The notes: a model not told the origin generated them from the sequence alone. A DNA stretch of 64,000 nucleotides from UBA877 sp034436335 (GCA_034436335.1 DAOTVO010000019.1:41136-105135); one strand, 5' to 3'. Positions 24,135-32,494 are shown, numbered from the stretch's first letter. Program-made: numbers and translations.

Positions 24135-25922
24135 ATGAGCGACAAGAAATCCAAAACTATCGAACTGCCCGCCTCAATTACCGTGCGGGATTTTGCCCAG
24201 AAAATAGATGTTTCGGCCATCAACATCATCCGCAAGCTGATGGAAAATGGCATGATGGTCACCATCAACCAGAGCATTGACTTCGACACCGCTGCCATCG
24301 TGGCCGCCGAAATGGGCTACGAAGCCGTCCTCGAGAAGGTCGAAGAAGTAGAAGAAAAAGAGACCGGCGAAGTGCCGCTGTGGCGTAAAGTCATTGAAAA
24401 AGAAGACCAGGCGGCGCTCAGCACCCGCCCGCCGGTGGTGACCATCCTCGGCCACGTAGACCACGGCAAGACCAGCCTGCTGGATGCCATCCGCAACGCC
24501 AACGTGGCGGCCGGGGAGGCCGGCGGCATTACCCAGCACATTGGCGCGTATCAGGTGGAACTGAAAGGACGGCAAATCACCTTCCTGGATACCCCCGGCC
24601 ATGCCGCTTTTACGGCCATGCGCGCCCGCGGCGCCCAGGGCGCGGATATCGTTGTGCTGGTGGTGGCCGCCGACGACGGCGTGATGCCCCAGACCAAAGA
24701 GGCCATTGCCCATGCGCGGGCGGCGCGTGTTCCCATTATTGTTGCCCTGAATAAGATTGACAAACCCAACGCCAACCCCGACCGCGTCAAACAGCAACTT
24801 AGTGAAAACGGCCTTGTGCCGGATGAATGGGGCGGCAACACCTTCGTCGTCCCCGTTTCGGCCAAGCAAAAACAGGGCATCGAAGACCTGCTCGAAACCA
24901 TCCTGCTGGTGGCCGATAACAGCAACATCCGCGCCAACCCGAAAGGCAAGGTCATCGGCACGGTCATCGAAGCGGAGTTGGACAAATCCAAGGGGCCGGT
25001 CGCCACGCTCCTGGTCCAGAACGGGACGCTGGTCACGGGCGATATTGTCGTCGCGGGGATGGCCTACGGCCGTCTGCGCGCCTTGTTCGACTTCCGCGGC
25101 CGCAAGGTTCAGAAGGCCGGGCCGTCTGTTCCCGTCTCGGTGATGGGACTGAACGACCTGCCCTCGGCAGGCGATCTGTTCCAGGTGGTTGCCAGCGAGA
25201 AGGAAGCCCGGCAAATTATCCTGGAGCGCCAGGAAGCCGCCAAACAACAGGCCTCGGCGCAGAAGAAGATGACGCTGGAGGAACTCTTCAGCCGCTTCAA
25301 GTCCGGCGAGGCGCGCGAACTGAATCTCATCCTCAAGGCCGATGTGCAGGGTTCGCTGGAGCCGATTATCGGCGAAATCAACCGCCTCAACAGCGGCGAA
25401 ATCAAAGTCAACATTCTCTACGCAGAAACCGGGAACGTCAGCGAGAACGATGTGATGCTGGCCTCGGCTTCGCAGGCCATCATTGTCGGCTTCAATGTTC
25501 AGGCCGATGTGGCTGCCCGCCGTCTGGCCGAAGCCGAGGGTGTCTCCATCCGCCTGTATGACATCATCTACCGCCTGACCGAAGACCTGGAGAAAGCCCT
25601 CAAAGGCATGCTCCAGCCCGAATTTACCCAAAAAGTGATTGGCAAAGCCAATGTCCTGGCGGTCTTCAGCCTGTCCAAAGGCGGCAAGGTGGCCGGCTGC
25701 CGGGTGACCGAAGGCGAAGTGCGCCGCAACGCCAAAGCGCGCCTGCTGCGCGGCAAAGACATCGTTTTCGAGGGCGATATTGCCTCGCTCAAACACGAAA
25801 AGGAAGACGTGCGCGAAATGCGCTCCGGCTTCGAGTGTGGTATCGGTCTCAAGAACTTCAACGATATTCAAGTTGGCGATGTCATCGAATGCTATGTGTT
25901 GGAAAAGACGGACAAAGAGTAA
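24135..25922 (+). CDS. infB: Translation initiation factor IF-2
   Basis: A 595-residue GTPase that brings initiator fMet-tRNA to the small subunit and promotes subunit joining. A short IF2-N-like domain (TVRDFAQKIDVSAINIIRKL) occupies residues 17-36. The G domain starts with GHVDHGKT at 106-113 and has DTPGHAAF and NKID. Domains II, III and the tRNA-binding C-terminal domain (SLKHEKEDVREMRSGFECGI) follow. The long charged N-terminal extension seen in enterobacteria is absent, so this is a compact form. CAAGGAGTTGCCGT precedes the ATG. A small 7-bp hairpin lies about 34 bases upstream of the ATG, at 24083-24101. Confidence 0.96.
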   Translation: MSDKKSKTIELPASITVRDFAQKIDVSAINIIRKLMENGMMVTINQSIDFDTAAIVAAEMGYEAVLEKVEEVEEKETGEVPLWRKVIEKEDQAALSTRPPVVTILGHVDHGKTSLLDAIRNANVAAGEAGGITQHIGAYQVELKGRQITFLDTPGHAAFTAMRARGAQGADIVVLVVAADDGVMPQTKEAIAHARAARVPIIVALNKIDKPNANPDRVKQQLSENGLVPDEWGGNTFVVPVSAKQKQGIEDLLETILLVADNSNIRANPKGKVIGTVIEAELDKSKGPVATLLVQNGTLVTGDIVVAGMAYGRLRALFDFRGRKVQKAGPSVPVSVMGLNDLPSAGDLFQVVASEKEARQIILERQEAAKQQASAQKKMTLEELFSRFKSGEARELNLILKADVQGSLEPIIGEINRLNSGEIKVNILYAETGNVSENDVMLASASQAIIVGFNVQADVAARRLAEAEGVSIRLYDIIYRLTEDLEKALKGMLQPEFTQKVIGKANVLAVFSLSKGGKVAGCRVTEGEVRRNAKARLLRGKDIVFEGDIASLKHEKEDVREMRSGFECGIGLKNFNDIQVGDVIECYVLEKTDKE

Positions 25923-25958
25923 ATCTTTGCGCGTCTGTCCGTAGAACGGTGGTGGAAC

Positions 25959-26309
25959 ATGCCCTCGAAAGTTAGACTGGAACGTATTGCCGACCGCTTC
26001 AAGCAGGAACTCTCGGAACTCCTCCTGCGCGAGGTCAGCGACCCGCGCCTGCATCAGATTTTCGTCACCGACGTGACCGTGGACCGGGAACTGGCCTTCG
26101 CTGATGTTTACGTCTCGGCGGTGGAAGGCGCGGCCCGCAGCGCCGAAATTCTCGAAGGACTGCAAAGCGCCAGCGGCTTCCTGCGCCGCGAACTTGCCGC
26201 CCGCATCGAACTGCGCGTCATGCCCCGTCTGCGCTTCCACTGGGACCCGACGCCCGAAAACGCCGACCGCATCGAACGTCTGCTCGCCTCCCTGCGTAAA
26301 CATGACTGA
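25959..26309 (+). CDS. rbfA: Ribosome-binding factor A
   Basis: A 116-residue KH-like protein that assists late maturation of the 30S subunit and 16S rRNA 5'-end processing. Family features are RIADRFKQELSELLLREVSDPRL near the N-terminus, VTDVTVDRELAFADVYVS in the middle, and ELRVMPRLRFHWDPTPENADRIERLL at the C-terminus, a match to the conserved LRFxxD segment. Its end overlaps the start of nrnA by 8 bases, so the genes are translationally coupled. Confidence 0.94.
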   Translation: MPSKVRLERIADRFKQELSELLLREVSDPRLHQIFVTDVTVDRELAFADVYVSAVEGAARSAEILEGLQSASGFLRRELAARIELRVMPRLRFHWDPTPENADRIERLLASLRKHD

Positions 26310-27261
26310 CCTGCACGAAGCAATAAAATCTCGTTTCCACGCCGCCGGACGCGTCCTTATCACTTCTCATATCCGTCCGGACGGCGACGCCATCGGCTCC
26401 ACCCTGGCGCTCGGCTTGGCGCTGCTCGATGCCGGTAAACAGGTCCAGATGGCGCTGGCCGACGGCGTGCCGGCTGGTTTCAAACATCTGCCCGGCAGTG
26501 ACAAAATCCAGACCCTCCCTCAAGGCGAGTTTGACCTGATTGTCACGGTGGATTGTTCCGACCCCAAGCGGGTGGGAAATATTTTGGACGGTTACCGCGC
26601 TCCAGACGTGGTGATTGACCATCATTTGACCACCGAACCGTTTGGGAGCCTGAACCTGATTGACCCGCAGGCGGCCGCCACCGCCTCCATCCTAGCCCGC
26701 TTCCTGCCGCGCTGGGGACTGACCATCACCCCGCCAATTGCGACCAACCTGATGACCGGTCTCGTCACCGATACGCTCGGTTTTCGCACCCCCAGCACCA
26801 GCCCCGAAACTCTGCGTCAGGCCGCCGACCTGCTCGAACTGGGCGTGGACATGAGCAGCATTTACTTCCGCAGTCTCGTCCGGCGCACCTTTGCCGGAGC
26901 CAAATACTGGGGCGCAGGGCTTTCCAGTTTACAGCGCGCCGACGGCATCGTCTGGAGCACGCTCACACTGGCAGACCGGCAAGCGGCGGGTTATAATCTG
27001 AATGATGATGCCGATTTAATCACCATCGTCTCATCCATTGACGAGGCGGACATTGCCGTCATGTTTGTGGAACAAAGTCCGCAGAAAACGAAAGTATCCT
27101 GGCGCGGCTTGAAACCGCACATTGACGTTTCTCAGATTGCCCGGCAGTTTGGCGGTGGAGGCCACCGCGCTGCCGCCGGTGCGGAAGTGAGCGGGACTCT
27201 GAACGAGGTTCAGCAGAAAGTCCTGACCGCCACGCGCCGGTATTTGAATCAACCGCATTGA
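26302..27261 (+). CDS. nrnA: DHH-family nanoRNase/pAp phosphatase NrnA
   Basis: A 319-residue DHH phosphoesterase. The N-terminal domain has HIRPDGDAIGST near residues 23-34, VDCSDPKR near 81-88 and the eponymous IDHHLT near 103-108. The C-terminal DHHA1 domain ends with FGGGGHRAAAGAEV. NrnA degrades two- to five-base RNAs and dephosphorylates 3'-phosphoadenosine 5'-phosphate. The ATG at 26302 lies inside the rbfA end, and the in-frame region before it is shadow. The order rbfA-nrnA-truB is conserved in many bacteria. Confidence 0.93.
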   Translation: MTDLHEAIKSRFHAAGRVLITSHIRPDGDAIGSTLALGLALLDAGKQVQMALADGVPAGFKHLPGSDKIQTLPQGEFDLIVTVDCSDPKRVGNILDGYRAPDVVIDHHLTTEPFGSLNLIDPQAAATASILARFLPRWGLTITPPIATNLMTGLVTDTLGFRTPSTSPETLRQAADLLELGVDMSSIYFRSLVRRTFAGAKYWGAGLSSLQRADGIVWSTLTLADRQAAGYNLNDDADLITIVSSIDEADIAVMFVEQSPQKTKVSWRGLKPHIDVSQIARQFGGGGHRAAAGAEVSGTLNEVQQKVLTATRRYLNQPH

Positions 27262-27262
27262 A

Positions 27263-27285
27263 TTGACTCGCCGGGAACGAGTCAA
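27263..27285 (+). other. Hairpin between nrnA and truB
   Basis: TTGACTCG pairs with CGAGTCAA around a 7-base loop, starting directly after the nrnA stop and ending 23 bases before the truB ATG. No T-run follows, so it is more likely an RNA-processing or stability element than a terminator. Confidence 0.45.
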
Positions 27286-27308
27286 CAACATTTGGAGGAA
27301 CACTGATT

Positions 27309-28232
27309 ATGGAAAGTCAAGATGTAAAAAATGCCATCTCCGGCATTCTGGTGGTGGATAAGCCTGTCGGTCTGACTTCCCACGATGTGGTCGAAATCAT
27401 TCGCAAAGGCACCAACATCCGCCGCGCCGGACACACCGGCACCCTCGACCCGCGCGCTTCCGGCGTGCTGGTGGTGCTGATTGGCCCTGCCGTCCGCTTG
27501 AGCGAATTCGTCTCGGCTGCCGATAAGCGTTACCAGGCCATTATCCGCCTGGGCGGCGCGACCGACACTTACGACGCCGATGGGCGCTTCATCGGGCAAG
27601 CGCGCACGCCTGTCAACATCACCGAAGCGCAATTTAACGAAGTCCTTCAGCGATTCGTGGGCGAAATCGAACAGACGCCCCCGCCTTACTCGGCGGTCAA
27701 AGTGCAGGGACGCCGCGCCTACGAGATGGCGCGCCAGGGCGAAGAAGTAGAACTCGCCCCGCGCAAAATCAACGTTTACCATCTCGAAGTGCTAGAATGG
27801 GCGCCGCCCGAAGTGGTGGTGGACGTTCACTGCTCCTCCGGAACTTACGTTCGCTCACTGGCGAACGACCTGGGCGTAGCCCTCGGCTGCGGCGCGTACC
27901 TGGTCGGCCTGCGGCGCACCAAGAGCGGCCGCTTCACCCTGCGCGATGCCACCCCTCTGCGCAAATTGCAGGAATCCTTCGTCACCGGCAACTGGTATCA
28001 ATACCTGATTCCCGCTGCCGAAGCCCTCGCCGACTGGCCGGCGGTGGAACTCAACCCGGATGAAGTCGAAGAGGTCAAGCACGGCCACCGCGTCAAAGCC
28101 GCCCCCGATGCCCAGCCCGGCTTGGTGCGCGGCGTCAGCATGGCTGGTGAACTCATCGCCATCATGACCCTTGCCACCGGCGAAGACGGCGTCACCCTTG
28201 AGTGGCAGCCCAAGAAAGTGTTCTTCTCATAG
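27309..28232 (+). CDS. truB: tRNA pseudouridine-55 synthase TruB
   Basis: A 307-residue enzyme that makes pseudouridine 55 in the T-loop of tRNAs. The N-terminal GILVVDKPVGLTSHDVV and the catalytic GHTGTLDPRASGVL (aspartate at about residue 47) are perfect family motifs. CSSGTYVRSLANDLG follows near residue 177. The C-terminal third, with a PUA-like region, is present (HRVKAAPDAQPGLVRGV). GGAGGAACACTGATT precedes the ATG. It sits in the nusA-infB-rbfA block as usual, with ribF next; rpsO does not follow in this window. Confidence 0.96.
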   Translation: MESQDVKNAISGILVVDKPVGLTSHDVVEIIRKGTNIRRAGHTGTLDPRASGVLVVLIGPAVRLSEFVSAADKRYQAIIRLGGATDTYDADGRFIGQARTPVNITEAQFNEVLQRFVGEIEQTPPPYSAVKVQGRRAYEMARQGEEVELAPRKINVYHLEVLEWAPPEVVVDVHCSSGTYVRSLANDLGVALGCGAYLVGLRRTKSGRFTLRDATPLRKLQESFVTGNWYQYLIPAAEALADWPAVELNPDEVEEVKHGHRVKAAPDAQPGLVRGVSMAGELIAIMTLATGEDGVTLEWQPKKVFFS

Positions 28233-28308
28233 AACCCTGCTCTAGACCAACGCAGGCCGATTAGGGTGGGATTCTTTCCCGCCAACCTGTCTTTATCCCG
28301 CCAAAACC

Positions 28309-28337
28309 GTAGCACAACTCTCGAAGAGTTGTGCTAC
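28309..28337. repeat. Perfect palindromic hairpin between truB and ribF
   Basis: A 13-bp perfect stem GTAGCACAACTCT / AGAGTTGTGCTAC closes a CGA loop. It has no T-run. The GTAG...CTAC ends and intergenic placement resemble dispersed palindromes seen elsewhere in the window (7272, 15825, 30780). A weaker imperfect palindrome lies just before it, near 28264-28283. Confidence 0.7.
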
Positions 28338-28355
28338 AGATTGTGTTAAAAGACC

Positions 28356-29276
28356 ATGATTCACGCCCGCTCCCTGGAAGAAATCAACCTTCCAAACGCC
28401 TGGGTGACCGTCGGCATCTTCGACGGCGTTCACCTCGGACACCGCGCCCTGCTTTCCCGCCTTGTGAAAGGGGCGCACGCCGCGTGCTGTCCGGCGGTTG
28501 TCCTGACCCTGCACCCGCACCCGGCCGTCATCCTCGGCGGGCAGAGCGACTTTGCCTACCTGACCCTGCCCGATGAGCGCGCCGCCCTGATGTCTGCCCT
28601 GGGCGTGGATGCGTTCATCACCCAACCCTTCGACCGCTCCTTTGCCAGCCAAACTGCCGAGGAATTCATGCGCCGCCTGACGCAGACCCTCGGCCTGCGC
28701 CGCCTGGTCATCGGCTACGATACCGCCCTCGGCCGCGGCCGGGAAGGGAACGCTGCCCGTCTGGCGGAAATCGGCCGCTCGCTGGGCTATACCGTCGAGG
28801 TGGTGGATGCGCTTCAGCAGGAGGGCCGCGTTCTCTCCTCCAGCGCAATCCGGGAGCAGGTCCGGCAGGGCGCGGTGGAAAAAGCCGCCGAAGCGCTTGG
28901 GCGACCCTACTCGCTTTCCGGGCGGGTTGTTCACGGCGACGGCCGCGGCCGGCACATCAACGTCCCGACGGCCAACCTGCAAGTCGCACCGGAGAAACTC
29001 ATTCCGGCGCGCGGAATCTACGCCACCTGGGCGCATGTCGGCGGAGAGCGTTTCGCCGCCGCCACCAATATCGGCGTCAACCCGACCTTCCCGCCCGAAA
29101 GGCAGACCGCCAGTGTGGAAACCCACCTGCTTGATTTTCAGGGCGATTTATATGGCCGCGAAGTGACGCTGGAGTTCGCTGTCCGTCTGCGGGACGAGAT
29201 GAAATTCCCCTCTGTGGACGCGCTCCTGGCGCAAATTCGGGAGGATATCGCCCGCGTGCGCCAAATTCTGGTCTGA
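28356..29276 (+). CDS. ribF: Bifunctional riboflavin kinase/FAD synthetase RibF
   Basis: A 306-residue enzyme making FMN and then FAD from riboflavin. The N-terminal nucleotidyltransferase domain has TVGIFDGVHLGHRAL near residues 18-32, with the HxGH-like adenylylation motif. LSSSAIREQVRQG ends this domain near residue 180. The C-terminal kinase domain has GRGRHINVPTANLQ, with the PTAN metal/ATP motif, and TNIGVNPTF. Both activities appear intact. The order truB-ribF is conserved. FAD made here would serve the several flavoproteins in this window, including ThyX. Confidence 0.95.
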   Translation: MIHARSLEEINLPNAWVTVGIFDGVHLGHRALLSRLVKGAHAACCPAVVLTLHPHPAVILGGQSDFAYLTLPDERAALMSALGVDAFITQPFDRSFASQTAEEFMRRLTQTLGLRRLVIGYDTALGRGREGNAARLAEIGRSLGYTVEVVDALQQEGRVLSSSAIREQVRQGAVEKAAEALGRPYSLSGRVVHGDGRGRHINVPTANLQVAPEKLIPARGIYATWAHVGGERFAAATNIGVNPTFPPERQTASVETHLLDFQGDLYGREVTLEFAVRLRDEMKFPSVDALLAQIREDIARVRQILV

Positions 29277-29281
29277 CCCCC

Positions 29282-29309
29282 ATGCCCCGGTTGACTAGCG
29301 GGGCATTTT
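29282..29309 (+). terminator. ribF terminator overlapping the thyX promoter
   Basis: ATGCCCCG pairs with CGGGGCAT around a 9-base loop and is followed by TTTC, 5 bases after the ribF stop. The loop (29290-29298) contains the -35 box of the thyX promoter, so the two signals are nested. Confidence 0.7.
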
Positions 29310-29319
29310 CGTCTATAGT
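29291..29319 (+). promoter_or_regulatory. Strong sigma-70 promoter for thyX, apparently leaderless
   Basis: TTGACT (29291-29296) and TATAGT (29314-29319) are spaced exactly 17 bases. The thyX ATG starts only 6 bases after the -10 box, where the transcript itself should begin. No Shine-Dalgarno sequence is present, which supports a leaderless mRNA. Confidence 0.75.
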
Positions 29320-29325
29320 TTGCCC

Positions 29326-30765
29326 ATGTCCCAGCGTCAAATTTACCTCCTCTCCCCAAAAGAACTCCCCCCCGAAACCATCGCCGTCACCTTTGCCAAG
29401 ACCTCCCGTTCGCCCGACTCTTTTCGCCAGATTGCCGCCGAGTTGAGCGAGGAAAAATCCGCCCAGTTTCACGAAAAGTGGGTCGTCGGCTACGGTCACG
29501 CTTCGGTGGCCGAACACGCCGTCCTGCACATTGCCGTTGAGAACGTCTCCCGGCTGGCGGTGGAGTGCCTCGAATCGAACCGCCTGGCCTCCTACACGGA
29601 GAAATCCACCCGCTACCAGAAGTGGGACCTGGATGCCTTCTTCACCCCTCCCGAACTGGACGGCCATCCCCTGCTCGGGCTCTACACGAGAACCTGCCGC
29701 CTGCTTTTTGAGACCTACGCGCAGTCGCTGGCCCCGGTCAAGGCGCTGGTCGAAAAGCAATCCCCGCGGCGGGAAAATGAGGGCGAGGAAGCCTACGACC
29801 GCCGCATCCGCTCGCAGTATGTGGACTCGTGCCGTTTCCTGCTCCCCGCTGCTTCGCTGGCGAACCTGGGCATGACTGCCAACGCCCGCGTGCTGGAACA
29901 TGCCATCGGCAAAATGCTTTCGCACCCGCTGGAGGAAGTGCGCCAGATTGGGGAGGAAGTGAAGCGCGTGGCGCAGGCCGAAGCCCCCACGCTGGTCAAG
30001 TACGCAGACGCTCTCCCCTACCTGCGGGAGACCGCCGCCAATTTTGAAAACCGCGCCGCCTCAATCCCCAATCAGCAATCACCCATTGCCAATCATCAAT
30101 CCTCCGATTGGTGTATTCTGCACGACTATGACCCCGAAGGCGAGAACAAGGTGCTGGCCGCGGCATTGTTCCGCTTTGGCGGGATGACCTACGCCGCGGC
30201 GTTGGAGACCGTTCGCGTCGCCCCGCCCGAAGAGCGGGAAGCGCTGGCCGAATCGCTGCTTGGACGGCTGGGCGAATACGATGTCCCTCTGCGCGAACTC
30301 GAACACACCGCCTACACCTTCGAAATTCTGCTCGACCAGGGCGGTTATGCCGAATTCAAGCGCCACCGCATGATGACCCAGACGCCGCAGGCGCTGACAA
30401 CGCGGTTGGGGTACGCCGTTCCGCGCCGCATCGTGGAGGCCGGCTTCGAGGTCCCCTACCGTGCGGCAATGGAGAGCGCCGCCGAAGCCTACGAACAACT
30501 GGCGGCCTGGAATCCGCATGTGGCCGCTTATCTTGTCCCCAACGGATTCTATCGGCGCGTCTTGTTTACCCTGAACCTGCGCGAGGTGTTTGCCTTCTGC
30601 CGTTTGCGCGCCGCCGCCAATGCCCACTTTTCGATGCGCCGCCTGGCCCAGCGCCTGGCCGGGGAAATCGGCCGCGTCCATCCCCTGCTGGCCCGCTATC
30701 TGCGCCTGCCGCAGGAAACGTGGCAGGAAATCGAGGCAAAAAATTTCGGCGGGAAAATCGAGTGA
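29326..30765 (+). CDS. thyX: Double-length FAD-dependent thymidylate synthase ThyX
   Basis: A 479-residue protein, about twice the length of ordinary ThyX. The first half holds GHASVAEHAVLHIAVENVSR and SNRLASYTEKSTRYQ, a ThyX-type signature in which RHR is degenerate. The second half holds FKRHRMMTQTPQALTTRLGY, which matches the RHRxxSxxxxSxR flavin/substrate motif. ThyX makes dTMP from dUMP with FAD and methylenetetrahydrofolate, with active sites at subunit interfaces, so a fused pair can share sites. No thyA is in the window. The ATG at 29326 is preferred over an in-frame TTG six bases earlier because it lies at the expected transcription start. A terminator-like palindrome follows. Confidence 0.88.
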   Translation: MSQRQIYLLSPKELPPETIAVTFAKTSRSPDSFRQIAAELSEEKSAQFHEKWVVGYGHASVAEHAVLHIAVENVSRLAVECLESNRLASYTEKSTRYQKWDLDAFFTPPELDGHPLLGLYTRTCRLLFETYAQSLAPVKALVEKQSPRRENEGEEAYDRRIRSQYVDSCRFLLPAASLANLGMTANARVLEHAIGKMLSHPLEEVRQIGEEVKRVAQAEAPTLVKYADALPYLRETAANFENRAASIPNQQSPIANHQSSDWCILHDYDPEGENKVLAAALFRFGGMTYAAALETVRVAPPEEREALAESLLGRLGEYDVPLRELEHTAYTFEILLDQGGYAEFKRHRMMTQTPQALTTRLGYAVPRRIVEAGFEVPYRAAMESAAEAYEQLAAWNPHVAAYLVPNGFYRRVLFTLNLREVFAFCRLRAAANAHFSMRRLAQRLAGEIGRVHPLLARYLRLPQETWQEIEAKNFGGKIE

Positions 30766-30771
30766 AGGTAT

Positions 30772-30806
30772 AAAAAAACTTTTCAGCCTATCAGATAGGC
30801 TGAAAA
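30772..30806 (-). terminator. Terminator between convergent thyX and DUF4190 genes
   Basis: A 13-bp perfect stem TTTTCAGCCTATC / GATAGGCTGAAAA (30780-30792 with 30794-30806) closes on a single base. On the minus strand the stem is followed by AGTTTTTTA, giving a good intrinsic terminator for the small membrane protein gene. It also lies 14 bases after the thyX stop. Confidence 0.8.
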
Positions 30807-30835
30807 GCCGATTGTCGAGAGTCTTCGCGTAGGCG

Positions 30836-31237
30836 CTACATCCCACTTTGCGTAAGGAGACCGATAATGAAAAACCCGCAAATGGAGAGGATGATTAGCG
30901 AGTTGATCACCAGACCAATGATGCCGAAGGTCTTCTTTTCTGTCTCCTGAACAACCGCTGCAATTCCCAGGCCAATTCCTACAAGGCTCAAAATCGGGCT
31001 GCAGCAAAAGAAGGCGCTGGCAATCAGGATGACAGGCGAACTCTGTTCAATCATGGACGGGTCGTAATAAGGATTAGCCGCTATCGAGAAGCCGTAAGCG
31101 AATGCAAGCATGAAGCCGATGCAGAACATCAGCAGCGCAAGTATGGCAAGGATGAAGGCGGCGATGCCCAGTTTGGACTGTTTCTGTTCGATGGGCGGAG
31201 GGGTATCTGGGACGGGGGGGATGGAAACGTCGTACAT
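30836..31237 (-). CDS. DUF4190-like small membrane protein
   Basis: A 133-residue protein. A proline-rich cytosolic N-terminus (SIPPVPDTPPPIEQKQSKLG) is followed by a hydrophobic hairpin near residues 24-50, a second hydrophobic pair near 70-95 with LVGIGLGIAAVV, and a last segment near 103-128. The A-x-x-L-G-I-G/L-G-I pattern resembles DUF4190 proteins, which have no known biochemical role. CAAAGAGGAGAATACC precedes the ATG. A strong terminator follows the stop. A TATAAT (minus strand, 31293-31288) lies about 50 bases upstream of the ATG, but no good -35 was seen. Confidence 0.65.
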   Translation of the reverse strand: MYDVSIPPVPDTPPPIEQKQSKLGIAAFILAILALLMFCIGFMLAFAYGFSIAANPYYDPSMIEQSSPVILIASAFFCCSPILSLVGIGLGIAAVVQETEKKTFGIIGLVINSLIILSICGFFIIGLLTQSGM

Positions 31238-31320
31238 GGTATTCTCCTCTTTGCGATAAATAAATTTCGCCTTGCAAAATTTAGGCGATTATAACCGCAT
31301 TTTGCCGGGGAAGTCCCCCT

Positions 31321-31890
31321 TTACTCGTGGAACTCTTCAACCTGATAGGTGAACACTTCCAGGTGCTTCTTGCGCCAGGTATCTGGCGCGGCGCCCATCT
31401 TGTAACACAGGTTGGCCAGGAACTCGGCTTTGTCGGGGATTTTCTCCCACACCTGTGGCAGGAAGGTGGCGCGCCGCCAGCCGTCGCGCAGGATGACTCC
31501 GTCTATGCCGGGGCGAAGTTTGGCGAGCAAGTCATCGGGGTCGCTGTATTCGAGCGGCTCCGGGACGGTCAGCCGCGAGACCTCGATTTGGATTTCCGGC
31601 AGTTCGTCCGGCTGGACGGGCGGAAAGCGGTAATCTTCGAGGGCGGCCGCGGCGGCGTGTTCGCGCACGTCGGCCGCTAGCGGCTGGTAGGGTTCGAGAG
31701 CGCCGATACAGCCGCGCAGGGCGCCGCGTTTTGTCAGGGTGACGAAACTGGCTCCCTCGGCGAGCAGGTTGGGGGTCAGGGAGATCGAATCGAGCGGCGG
31801 GGGCGGTTCGCCGCGTACGGCGGCTTCCAGGGCACGCCGCGCTAGTTTCAATAGGGTTTGTTTTTCTTCGGCAGTAAGCGGTGTGGACAT
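31321..31890 (-). CDS. AmmeMemoRadiSam system protein A (AMMECR1 domain)
   Basis: A 189-residue AMMECR1-domain protein. The family signature LRGCIGALEPYQPL is near residues 60-73, with a conserved cysteine. DYRFPPVQPDELPEIQIEVS and GIDGVILRDGWRRATFLPQVWEKI follow, as in bacterial and human AMMECR1. The role is unknown; in many bacteria it belongs to a three-part AmmeMemoRadiSam set with a Memo protein and a radical SAM protein, but those two are not adjacent here. The ATG at 31890 is chosen because CGGAGGAGAA lies just before it. The flavin reductase gene ends 10 bases upstream on the same strand, so the two are probably cotranscribed. Confidence 0.9.
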   Translation of the reverse strand: MSTPLTAEEKQTLLKLARRALEAAVRGEPPPPLDSISLTPNLLAEGASFVTLTKRGALRGCIGALEPYQPLAADVREHAAAAALEDYRFPPVQPDELPEIQIEVSRLTVPEPLEYSDPDDLLAKLRPGIDGVILRDGWRRATFLPQVWEKIPDKAEFLANLCYKMGAAPDTWRKKHLEVFTYQVEEFHE

Positions 31891-31900
31891 TTCTCCTCCG

Positions 31901-32386
31901 CTAGGAACACAGTTCCTGGTATTCGCGGCCAAAATACACCAGCGGTTTGCCGTCTCCCCGGCTGAAAGCCGCTGTCACTTCGCCGAGATAAACGGTTGAA
32001 CTTCCGGCCGGGATGGTCTGCACAAGGCGGCAGTCCAGGAAAGCCAGGCCGCCTGTGATGAAGGGAACGCCGCTTGTCAGGGTTTCGAGCGCTGCCCTGG
32101 CAAAGCGTTCTTCTGTGTCGCGGATGCGGCCGGCAAAGGTTTCGGCCAGTTCCCGCTGATGTTCTGCCAGGATGGTCACGCCAAAGCAGCCGGAGCGGCG
32201 AATCATTTCCCCGGTGCGGCTGGTGTTGGCAAGGACTGTCAGAACCAGCGGCGGGTCGAGGGAGACCGATGAGAAGGAACTGGCGGTCATACCGTGGATG
32301 ACGCCGCCCTCCCGGGCGGTAATGATGGTAACGCCGCTCGTCCAGCGGCGCATGACAATGCGGAATTGTTCGGGGGAGATGGTCAT
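31901..32386 (-). CDS. Flavin reductase (FMN-binding split-barrel) family protein
   Basis: A 161-residue split-barrel flavoprotein. The N-terminal FRIVMRRWTSGVTIITAR and GMTASSFSSVSLDPPLVL are typical of HpaC-like flavin reductases. NTSRTGEMIRRSGCFGVTIL and FLDCRLVQTIPAGSSTVYLGEV follow. Such enzymes use NAD(P)H to reduce FMN or FAD for partner oxygenases, but no oxygenase is adjacent. AAGAGGACCT precedes the ATG. It lies just upstream of the AMMECR1 gene. Confidence 0.88.
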   Translation of the reverse strand: MTISPEQFRIVMRRWTSGVTIITAREGGVIHGMTASSFSSVSLDPPLVLTVLANTSRTGEMIRRSGCFGVTILAEHQRELAETFAGRIRDTEERFARAALETLTSGVPFITGGLAFLDCRLVQTIPAGSSTVYLGEVTAAFSRGDGKPLVYFGREYQELCS

Positions 32387-32435
32387 AGGTCCTCTTTATC
32401 ATCATACAATTCCAGGGGGCGAGAGTCAAGCGGGA

Positions 32436-32473
32436 TTAAAAAACAAGCCTGACAGGCGGACAACCTATCAGGC
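32436..32473 (-). terminator. Intrinsic terminator of the envelope cluster
   Basis: On the minus strand, GCCTGATAGG pairs with CCTGTCAGGC (one G-U) around a 7-base loop and is followed by TTGTTTTTT. It lies 22 bases after the stop of the small acidic protein gene and so ends the transcription unit coming from the amidase/transpeptidase genes. Confidence 0.85.
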
Positions 32474-32494
32474 AGGGAAGGAGCGGGCGATTAT

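Noticed and set aside
24174..26363. A 729-residue open frame antisense to infB and rbfA
   Set aside because: It is a shadow of GC-rich, codon-biased genes; no ribosome binding site and no recognisable domain, while infB is unmistakable on the other strand.
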